A program made the position numbers and the translations under genes. Below the pieces are notes generated by a model. That model did not search any database, was not told where the DNA came from, and was given only the letters and a program-made list of their open reading frames with translations. Shown here piece by piece: positions 57,393-64,000 of a stretch of DNA of 64,000 nucleotides. Numbering within the stretch: the first letter of the stretch is position 1; every line of letters starts with the position of its first letter. The DNA comes from Paracoccaceae bacterium (GTDB taxonomy: Bacteria; Pseudomonadota; Alphaproteobacteria; Rhodobacterales; Rhodobacteraceae): contig SBGD01000076.1 of assembly GCA_006226775.1 (NCBI GenBank), forward strand, positions 1 through 64,000, written 5' to 3'.

Positions 57393-58647
57393 CGAGCTTG
57401 TCGATCATGCTTTGGGTGATCAGGCAGATGCCGTTCTCGGACCGGCGGAACCGGCGCGCATCCTCCTTGGGATCCTCGCCCACCACCAGGCCATCGGGGA
57501 TCTTGACGCCGCGGTCGATCACCGCGTTCTTGATCTTCGCCTTGCGGCCGATATCGGCATAGGGCAGCACGATCACCCCGTCGAGCTCGGCAAAGCTGTG
57601 GGTGCGCACCCCGGTGCTGAGCAGGCAGCGATGCAGCTTTGAGCCCGAGATGATGCAGCCGCCCGAGACCATCGAGGACACCGCCGAGCCGCGGCGGCCT
57701 TCCTCGTTGTGGATGAACTTGGCCGGGGGGACCAGCTCGGAATAGGTCCAGATCGGCCAGTCATGCTGGAAGAGGTCAAGCTCGGGCTTGAAATCGGTCA
57801 GGTCGATATTGGCCTGCCAATAGGCATCGATGGTGCCGACATCGCGCCAGTAGGGCGTGTCCTCCAGCCCCGAGAGCACGCACGAGCGGCCGAAGGGATG
57901 GGCATAGGCGCCGCCCTGGGCGACGATGGCGGGAATGATGTCATGGCCGAAGTCATGGGTGCTGTCGGGGTTCGCCGCATCCTTCTTCAGCACCTCGTAG
58001 AGATATTCGGCCTCGAAGACATAGATCCCCATGCTGGCCAGCGCGCGGCTCTCGTCGCCGGGCATGGCGGGCGGGTTCTCGGGCTTTTCGACGAATTCGA
58101 GGATCTTGTCGGTGTCGTCGACGCCCATCACGCCAAAGGCCCGGGCCTCGTCGCGCGGCACCTCGATACAGCCCACGGTGACCTTGGCACCAGAGCGCAC
58201 ATGCTGCTCGACCATGATCGAGTAGTCCTGCTTGTAGATATGGTCGCCCGCCAGGATCAGGATGTACTTCGGCCCGTAACCCTTGATGATATTGAGGTTC
58301 TGCGTCACCGCATCCGCGGTGCCCTTGTACCAGTTGGTCTCGTCGAGCTGTTGCGAGGCGGGCAGGATATCGAGGCTCTCGTTGCGCTCGGCGCGGAAAA
58401 AGCTCCAGCCGCGCTGCAGGTGGCGGATCAGCGAATGCGCCCGGTATTGCGTCGCCACGCAGATCCGCCGCATCCCGGAATTGACCGCGTTGGACAGCGC
58501 AAAGTCGATGATCCGGGTCTTGCCGCCGAAATAGACCGCCGGCTTCGCCCGGATATCGGTCATCTCCTTCAATCGGCTGCCGCGCCCGCCCGCCAGCACA
58601 TAGGCCATGGTCTGTTGTGCAAGAATATGTCTCGGTGTGTCTGTCAT
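57385..58647 (-). CDS. glgC: Glucose-1-phosphate adenylyltransferase (ADP-glucose pyrophosphorylase)
   Basis: This is the committed step of glycogen synthesis, glucose-1-phosphate plus ATP to ADP-glucose. The 420-residue protein has [37 protein letters not shown] at the nucleotide site, [28 protein letters not shown] and a C-terminal beta-helix ([22 protein letters not shown]). The N-terminal Arg/Lys of the activator site point to allosteric control, which in this order is often by fructose-6-phosphate and pyruvate. It lies 34 bases after glgB. Confidence 0.96.
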   Translation of the reverse strand: MTDTPRHILAQQTMAYVLAGGRGSRLKEMTDIRAKPAVYFGGKTRIIDFALSNAVNSGMRRICVATQYRAHSLIRHLQRGWSFFRAERNESLDILPASQQLDETNWYKGTADAVTQNLNIIKGYGPKYILILAGDHIYKQDYSIMVEQHVRSGAKVTVGCIEVPRDEARAFGVMGVDDTDKILEFVEKPENPPAMPGDESRALASMGIYVFEAEYLYEVLKKDAANPDSTHDFGHDIIPAIVAQGGAYAHPFGRSCVLSGLEDTPYWRDVGTIDAYWQANIDLTDFKPELDLFQHDWPIWTYSELVPPAKFIHNEEGRRGSAVSSMVSGGCIISGSKLHRCLLSTGVRTHSFAELDGVIVLPYADIGRKAKIKNAVIDRGVKIPDGLVVGEDPKEDARRFRRSENGICLITQSMIDKLDG

Positions 58648-58681
58648 CGGGTCCTCCCCTGGTTCCGACAGGAGCCTCTGG

Positions 58682-60892
58682 TCATTTTCCCTGGAATTTC
58701 AGGAACATGGTCGCCAGCGGCGGGATTGTGAGTTCAAGCGACTGCGTGCAGCCATGGGCCGCCTCGGCGGTGGTCCGGCGGGGGCCGGGATTGACCTGGC
58801 CCGAGCCGCCGTAAACGGTCGCATCGGTGTTCAGAACCTCCTCCCAGGGGCCTTCGACCGGTACGCCGATCCTGTAGCCGGTGCGCGTGACCGGCGTGAA
58901 ATTGCACACGACCAGGACAGGGTCGGCGCCGTCCTTGCCGGACCGGACCCAGGAGAAAATGCTCTCTTCCGCATTGCCGCCATCGATCCAGCGGAAGCCC
59001 TCGGGTTTGCTGTCCAACTGGTACAGACCCGGCGTCGCGCAATAGAGCCGGTTGAGATCGCGCACCAGCGCCTGCACGCCCTTGTGCGGCGCGAAATCCA
59101 GCAGGTGCCAGTCGATGCTGGTCTCGTTGTTCCACTCTTCGGATTGCGCGATCTCGCAGCCCATGAAGAGCAGCTTCTTGCCCGGATGGCCCCACATGAA
59201 GCCGTAATAGGCCCGCAGGTTGGCAAAGCGCTGCCAGTCGTCGCCCGGCATCCGCCCCAGCATCGAGCCCTTGCCATGCACCACCTCGTCATGGCTGATC
59301 GGCAGCACGAAATTCTCGGAAAAGGCATAGTGCAGCCCGAAGGTCATCTTGTCGTGGTGGTACTTCCGGTTGATCGGGTCTTCGCCCATGTAGCGCAGGG
59401 TGTCGTTCATCCAGCCCATGTTCCACTTGAAGCCGAAGCCCAGCCCGCCGGTGTCGGTGGGGGCGCTGACGCCGGGAAAGGCGGTGCTTTCCTCGGCGAT
59501 GGTCATGATGCCGGGCTGGTCGGCATAGACCGCCTCGTTCATCCGCTGCATGAAGCTGATCGCTTCCAGGTTCTCGCGCCCGCCGTGGACATTGGGCACC
59601 CATTCGCCCTCTTTGCGCGAATAGTCGCGATAGAGCATGGAAGCCACCGCATCGACCCGAAGCCCGTCGATGTGGTATTCGTCCAGCCAGAATTTCGCGT
59701 TGGCGATCAGGTAGTTGGCCACTTCGACGCGGCCATAGTTGTAGACCAGCGTGTTCCAGTCGGGGTGAAAGCCTTCCTTCGGATCGGCATGCTCGTAAAG
59801 CGCCGAGCCGTCGAACCGGCCCAGCCCGTGCTGGTCGGTCGGGAAATGCCCGGGCACCCAGTCGATGATCAGCCCCAGCCCGGCGGCGTGGCAGGCATCG
59901 ACGAAATGGCGGAAATCCTCGGGTGTGCCAAAGCGCGAGGTCGGCGCGAACAGCCCCACCGGCTGATAGCCCCAGGATCCGCCGAAGGGATATTCGCTGA
60001 TCGGCGTGGTCTCGATATGGGTGAAGCCCATGTCCTTGACATAGGGCACCAGGACATCCGCCATCTCGCGCCAGGTCAGCGAGCGGCCGTCTTCCTCCGG
60101 CACCCGCCGCCAGCTTTCGAGATGCACCTCGTAGACCGAGATCGGCGCGTCGATGCGGTGCGCCTCGGCGCGCGAGGTCATCCAGGGCTTGTCCTGCCAG
60201 TCGTAACCGCGCAGGTCGCGCACCACCGAAGCCGTGCGCGGCGGCAGTTCGGCGCCGAATCCCACCGGGTCGGCCTTGAGCGGCAGAAGCTGGCCGCCGG
60301 CATCCAGAAGCTCGTACTTGTAGGAGGTGCCGTCGCCGATGCCGCCGATGAAGATCTCGTGCACGCCGGTGGCGCCGCGCCGGCGCATCACGCAGCGCCG
60401 CCCGTCCCAGCCGTTGAAATCGCCCACCACCGAGACCCGCTTGGCATTGGGCGCCCAGACCGCGAAATGCGTGCCGTCGACGCCCTCATGGGTCATCACA
60501 TGGGCGCCCAGCGCGCGCCACAGGTGGCCATGGGTGCCTTCGCCCAGCAGGTATTCGTCGATCTCGCCCAGAACCGGGCCGAAGCCGTAGGGATCGGCCT
60601 CGGTCCAGGTCTCGCCGGCGCGGGTCAGGCGCAGGCGATAGGCAAAGCGGCTTTTTCGTCGTGGAATCAGCGCGGCAAAGACGCCGTTGCCCCCTTCGGC
60701 CCGGTCGAGCGTCACCACCGGCTTGCCGGTCGCGGCGTCGAGGACCTCCACGCTGTCGGCCTCGGGCCGGAAGGCGCGGATCACCAGTTTGCCGTCGTGG
60801 TCGTGCAGGCCCAGCACGGCAAAGGGATTGCCGTGACTGCCCGAGGCCAGCGACGCCGCTTCGTCGGGGTGAATGAGGGGGCTATCCGTCAT
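58682..60892 (-). CDS. glgB: 1,4-alpha-glucan branching enzyme
   Basis: This GH13 enzyme creates alpha-1,6 branches in glycogen. The 736-residue protein has an N-terminal module followed by CBM48 ([24 protein letters not shown]), [15 protein letters not shown], the nucleophile Asp in [26 protein letters not shown], the acid/base Glu in [12 protein letters not shown] and [18 protein letters not shown]. The start overlaps the glgP stop codon (ATGA). It is the second gene of the operon. Confidence 0.97.
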   Translation of the reverse strand: MTDSPLIHPDEAASLASGSHGNPFAVLGLHDHDGKLVIRAFRPEADSVEVLDAATGKPVVTLDRAEGGNGVFAALIPRRKSRFAYRLRLTRAGETWTEADPYGFGPVLGEIDEYLLGEGTHGHLWRALGAHVMTHEGVDGTHFAVWAPNAKRVSVVGDFNGWDGRRCVMRRRGATGVHEIFIGGIGDGTSYKYELLDAGGQLLPLKADPVGFGAELPPRTASVVRDLRGYDWQDKPWMTSRAEAHRIDAPISVYEVHLESWRRVPEEDGRSLTWREMADVLVPYVKDMGFTHIETTPISEYPFGGSWGYQPVGLFAPTSRFGTPEDFRHFVDACHAAGLGLIIDWVPGHFPTDQHGLGRFDGSALYEHADPKEGFHPDWNTLVYNYGRVEVANYLIANAKFWLDEYHIDGLRVDAVASMLYRDYSRKEGEWVPNVHGGRENLEAISFMQRMNEAVYADQPGIMTIAEESTAFPGVSAPTDTGGLGFGFKWNMGWMNDTLRYMGEDPINRKYHHDKMTFGLHYAFSENFVLPISHDEVVHGKGSMLGRMPGDDWQRFANLRAYYGFMWGHPGKKLLFMGCEIAQSEEWNNETSIDWHLLDFAPHKGVQALVRDLNRLYCATPGLYQLDSKPEGFRWIDGGNAEESIFSWVRSGKDGADPVLVVCNFTPVTRTGYRIGVPVEGPWEEVLNTDATVYGGSGQVNPGPRRTTAEAAHGCTQSLELTIPPLATMFLKFQGK

Positions 60893-63267
60893 GCGCTTTT
60901 TTCCAATCCTCCCAGGTCCGCCGGGCCCACGCGCCAGATGTCGCGCGCATAGCCCCGGATCGTGCGGTCGGACGAGAACCAGCCCATGTTTGCCGTGTTC
61001 TTCAACGCCATGGCCGACCAGCCGGTCTTGTTGCGGTATGCCAGATCGACGCGGCGCTGGGCGTCGAAATAGCTGTCGAAATCGCAGGTCACGAGGAAGT
61101 AGTCGTGATCGTAGAGATTGCCGACAAGCTCATGATACCGCGTCACCTCGTCGGGGCAGAACACGCCGTCGACGATCTGGCCCAGGACCCGGCGCAGGCG
61201 CGGGCTGGCCTCGATGGCGGCGCGGGCGAAGCCGTGTTCCTGGCGCCGGGCCTCGACCTCGCGGGCGGTCAGGCCGAAGAGAAAGAAGTTCTCGGGCCCC
61301 ACATGCTCGCGGATCTCGACATTGGCGCCGTCCAGCGTGCCCACGGTCAGCGCGCCGTTCAGGGCGAACTTCATGTTGCCGGTGCCGGACGCCTCCTTGC
61401 CCGCGGTCGAGATCTGTTCCGAGAGGTCGGAGGCGGGGATCAGGGTCTCGGCCATGGTGACGTTGTAGTTGGGCGGAAACACCACCTTGAGCAGATCGCC
61501 GGTCACCGGGTCGTTGTTGATCTTGGCCGCCACGTCGTTGATCAGCCGGATGATCTGTTTGGCGGTGTGATAGCCCGGCGCCGCCTTGCCGCCGAAGACC
61601 TTCACCCGCGGGGTCCATTCCGCCTTGGGATTGTCGCGGATCTCGTTCCAGAGCGCGATGGTCTCGAGAATGTTCATCAACTGGCGCTTGTACTCGTGGA
61701 TCCGCTTGATCTGGACGTCGAACATCGCGTCGGGGTCGACCCGCACGCCGCAGGTCTCGTCGATCCACTGCGCCAGCTTCACCTTGTTGGTGCGCTTGGC
61801 GGCCCGGAAATCGGCCAGGAAGGCCTTGTCGCCGGCCTTGGCGTTGAGTTGCGCCAATTGCTCGAGGTCGGAGACCCAGCCGTCGCCGATCTCGCGGCTG
61901 ATCAGCTCGCTCAGCGGCTCGTTGCAGGTATAGAGCCAGCGCCGCGGGGTGATGCCGTTGGTCTGGTTGACGATCCGGTCGGGATGGATGCGGTGCAGGT
62001 CGGCAAAGACCGTTTCCTTGACCAGTTCGGTGTGCAGCGCGCTGACGCCGTTGACCTTGTGCGCCATGATGAAGGCCAGTTCGCCCATGCGCACCTCGGA
62101 ATGTTCGATGATGCGCGGGCTGCCGGGGTATTCGGCCTGGTGGGCGGCGTCGATGGCGCGGATGATCTCGAGGTGGCGGGGCAGGACATAGCCCATCAGC
62201 CCCTCGTGCCAGCGCTCGAGCGCCTCGGGCAGCAGGGTGTGGTTGGTATAGCCCAGGCATTTGCGGGTGATCTCGATGGCGGCGTCCATCTCGATCCCGT
62301 GGTCGTCGACCAGCTGGCGGACAAGCTCGGGGCCGGCAATCGCCGGGTGGGTGTCGTTGAGCTGGATCGCGACGTGATCGGGCAGGGTGGCCAGGTCGTC
62401 GTGATCGTAGAGGAAGCGGCGGATCAGGTCCATGATCGAGGCGGCGGTGAAGAAGTATTCCTGCTTCAGCCGCAACTGCTTGCCCGCGTCGGTGGTGTCA
62501 TCGGGATAGAGCACGCGGCTGATGGTCCGCGCCAGCGCCTCGGAGCGGCCGGCGGCGAGGTAATCGCCGCGGTTGAAACTGTCGAGGTCGAAGACCCCGG
62601 CGGGCTTGGCGCCCCAGAGCCGCAGGGTATTGCCCCAGACCCCCTGCCAGCCGATCACCGGCGTGTCATAGGCGGTGGCCAGCACGGTTTCCGAGGGGTG
62701 CCAGCGGGCCTTGCCCTCGTGATGCTCGACATGGCCGCCGAAACGGATGCGGTATTTCACTTCCGGGCGCTCGAATTCCCAGGCATGGCGCTGGCTCAGC
62801 CAGGTCTCGGCGGTCTCGATCTGCCGGCCGTCCGAGAATTTCTGCTCGAACAGCCCGTGCTCATAGCGGATGCCGTAGCCGTAGGCCGGAATGCCCAGGG
62901 TGGCCAGCGAATCCATGAAACAGGCGGCCAGCCGGCCCAGCCCGCCATTGCCCAGCGCCGCATCGGGCTCGTCCAGCACGATCGCGTCGTAGTCCTGGCC
63001 GAGGTCCTCGATCGCCGCGCGGGCGATCTTGTCGAGCCCGAGGTTGGAGGCGACATCCTCGACCAGGCGACCGACCAGGAACTCGAGCGACAGGTAATAG
63101 ACCCGTTTCGCACCGGTCTCGTAGGTCTGTCTGGTGCTGCGATACCAGTGGTCGACCATCCGGTCGCGCAGGGCCAGCGACAGCGCGATCCGCCAGTCAT
63201 AGACCGAGGCATGGTCGGCGTCCTTGCCCAGCGAATAGCGGATATGGTGAAGGATTTCGTCTTTCAT
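60889..63267 (-). CDS. glgP: Glycogen/starch/alpha-glucan phosphorylase
   Basis: This PLP-dependent enzyme phosphorolyses glycogen to glucose-1-phosphate. The 792-residue protein has the family length. The PLP-binding lysine is in [28 protein letters not shown] (about residues 635-662), and [18 protein letters not shown] and [16 protein letters not shown] are conserved N-terminal blocks. No strong ribosome-binding site is seen before the ATG at 63267. It heads the glgP-glgB-glgC-glgA-glgX-malQ-pgm operon. TTAGCGCTAA lies about 36-45 bases upstream of the start, suggesting co-regulation with zwf and eno. Confidence 0.96.
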   Translation of the reverse strand: MKDEILHHIRYSLGKDADHASVYDWRIALSLALRDRMVDHWYRSTRQTYETGAKRVYYLSLEFLVGRLVEDVASNLGLDKIARAAIEDLGQDYDAIVLDEPDAALGNGGLGRLAACFMDSLATLGIPAYGYGIRYEHGLFEQKFSDGRQIETAETWLSQRHAWEFERPEVKYRIRFGGHVEHHEGKARWHPSETVLATAYDTPVIGWQGVWGNTLRLWGAKPAGVFDLDSFNRGDYLAAGRSEALARTISRVLYPDDTTDAGKQLRLKQEYFFTAASIMDLIRRFLYDHDDLATLPDHVAIQLNDTHPAIAGPELVRQLVDDHGIEMDAAIEITRKCLGYTNHTLLPEALERWHEGLMGYVLPRHLEIIRAIDAAHQAEYPGSPRIIEHSEVRMGELAFIMAHKVNGVSALHTELVKETVFADLHRIHPDRIVNQTNGITPRRWLYTCNEPLSELISREIGDGWVSDLEQLAQLNAKAGDKAFLADFRAAKRTNKVKLAQWIDETCGVRVDPDAMFDVQIKRIHEYKRQLMNILETIALWNEIRDNPKAEWTPRVKVFGGKAAPGYHTAKQIIRLINDVAAKINNDPVTGDLLKVVFPPNYNVTMAETLIPASDLSEQISTAGKEASGTGNMKFALNGALTVGTLDGANVEIREHVGPENFFLFGLTAREVEARRQEHGFARAAIEASPRLRRVLGQIVDGVFCPDEVTRYHELVGNLYDHDYFLVTCDFDSYFDAQRRVDLAYRNKTGWSAMALKNTANMGWFSSDRTIRGYARDIWRVGPADLGGLEKSA

Positions 63268-63301
63268 GCGTACAAGCTCACAAGTTTGGCGTTGCGCGAC
63301 T

Positions 63302-63313
63302 GTTAGCGCTAAA
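63302..63313. promoter_or_regulatory. TTAGCGCTAA operator upstream of glgP
   Basis: GTTAGCGCTAAA is centred 40 bases before the glgP start. Its 10-base core is a perfect palindrome identical to the zwf and eno sites. It would put the whole glycogen operon under the same LacI-type regulator. Confidence 0.62.
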
Positions 63314-63414
63314 ACGCCTCAAGATCTACCGTGTTCCTGCGGCATTGGCGGAAATGCCACAAGATCAACTCACCTTGCGCGTCCGGCGGGCGCGGGGCAA
63401 GGGGCGTCGCGCCT

Positions 63415-64000
63415 TCAGCGCGCGCAAAGGTGCAGGGCGTCGAGCCCGTGGAAGTGGTAGAGATCGGCGTAGCGCGGCGGCGTCGTGATGTGCAGCCCCG
63501 GCAGGCGGTCGAAAAGCACCCGCAGGGCGATCTGCGTCTCCAGCCGCGCCAGCGGCGCGCCGACGCAGAAATGCCGCCCGGCGCCAAAGGCGGCATGCGC
63601 CTTGAGCGGGCGGGTCGGGTCGAAAGTGTCGGGGGCGTCCCACATCTGCGGATCGCGCCCGGCGGCGCCCAGCAGAAGGCCGATGCGCTGGCCCCGGCGG
63701 ATCTCGGCGCGGCCGATCTGCACATCCTCATAGGCCCAGCGGGTGAACATGTGCAGCGGCGGATCAAAGCGCAGGATCTCCTCGACCGTGGCGGCAATCG
63801 CCCCGGGGGTCAGCCAGGCAGGATCGGCGCCATGCTCGAGCAGCGCCTTCACCCCGTTGCCCAGGGTATGCACCGTCGCCTCGTGCCCGGCATTGAGCAG
63901 CAGAACGCAGGTGGCAATCAGCTCCTCGGCGCTCAGCCGGTCGTCATCGCTGCCGGCCGCGATCAACTGGCTGATCAGGTCGTCCTGCGGCGCGCGGCGC
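63415..64000 (-). CDS. Cytochrome P450, partial (5' end outside the window)
   Basis: Only the C-terminal part of about 194 residues is present. The frame continues to the right edge, reading APQDDLISQLIAAGSDDD. The I-helix oxygen-activation motif is LLNAGHEATVHT. The usual A-G-x-(E/D)-T appears as AGHEAT, with Ala before the Thr. The K-helix E-x2-R is in EEILRFDPPLHMF, and the haem-thiolate signature FGAGRHFCVGAPLARLE carries the axial Cys. It is a bacterial class I P450 that hydroxylates an unknown substrate with a separate ferredoxin. It is transcribed toward glgP but separated from it by a promoter region. Confidence 0.9.
   Translation of the reverse strand, partial: RRAPQDDLISQLIAAGSDDDRLSAEELIATCVLLLNAGHEATVHTLGNGVKALLEHGADPAWLTPGAIAATVEEILRFDPPLHMFTRWAYEDVQIGRAEIRRGQRIGLLLGAAGRDPQMWDAPDTFDPTRPLKAHAAFGAGRHFCVGAPLARLETQIALRVLFDRLPGLHITTPPRYADLYHFHGLDALHLCAR

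Overview
The window is about 64 kb of GC-rich chromosomal DNA (roughly two thirds G+C by eye) from an alphaproteobacterium, most probably a member of the Rhodobacterales. Pointers are the lptF-lptG-lptD-surA-pdxA-rsmA string, a DUF4167 gene, a DUF1499 gene beside agmatinase, a Fur/Mur-type regulator, zwf-pgl-pgi organised for the Entner-Doudoroff route, and repeats of a kind familiar from this order. I see no rRNA, tRNA, CRISPR array, transposase or prophage genes. Most of the window is core metabolism and envelope assembly, with one sugar-uptake cluster and one glycogen operon.

Layout. 0-8 kb: pgk (minus), two cyclophilins that look like a duplication, a DUF3179 protein, then zwf-pgl-pgi. 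8-9 kb: a small DoxX-like membrane protein, an AT-rich gene-free stretch and a small lipoprotein. 9-17 kb: eno, a remnant of a DMT transporter, OsmC, a Fur-family regulator, a DEAD-box helicase, a DUF533/TerB protein, a ZntB-like channel and a CPA1 antiporter. 17-24 kb: two DMT exporters, GNAT, nucleoside hydrolase, an iron-binding protein, LysE, a sulfotransferase-like protein and mazG. 24-29 kb: speB, DUF1499, prfA-prmC and DUF4167. 28.6-36 kb: rsmA, pdxA, surA, lptD, lptG and lptF, all minus and overlapping. 36-38.6 kb: pepA, a VOC protein and holC. 38.8-49.2 kb: a nine-gene minus-strand operon (sugar-binding protein, two permeases, ATPase, two TIM-barrel proteins, a Gfo/Idh/MocA dehydrogenase, an aldo/keto reductase and a beta-propeller protein) with a divergent LacI regulator and two phased operators between them. 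49.6-50.2 kb: a membrane-anchored NYN nuclease. 50.2-63.3 kb: glgP-glgB-glgC-glgA-glgX-malQ-pgm, a tightly coupled glycogen operon. The right edge cuts a cytochrome P450 gene.

How it works together. Glucose enters as glucose-6-phosphate. zwf and pgl feed the Entner-Doudoroff route, pgi links to fructose-6-phosphate, pgk and eno carry lower glycolysis and gluconeogenesis, and the glg operon stores and remobilises glucose. The same palindrome, TTAGCGCTAA, lies upstream of zwf, eno and glgP, which suggests one global LacI-type regulator (CceR-like) ties them together. The sugar cluster has its own different operator type (TGTAAACGATTACA).

The most unusual signals are structural. At two places (after zwf and after the terminal TIM-barrel gene of the sugar operon) the 3' end of a gene is present twice in tandem, with palindromic DNA between the copies. 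A related pair of twin-palindrome units sits between the DUF3179 gene and zwf. The sugar operon also looks able to run an oxidation-elimination-hydration-reduction attack on a glycoside or anhydrosugar, although it contains no recognisable glycoside hydrolase.
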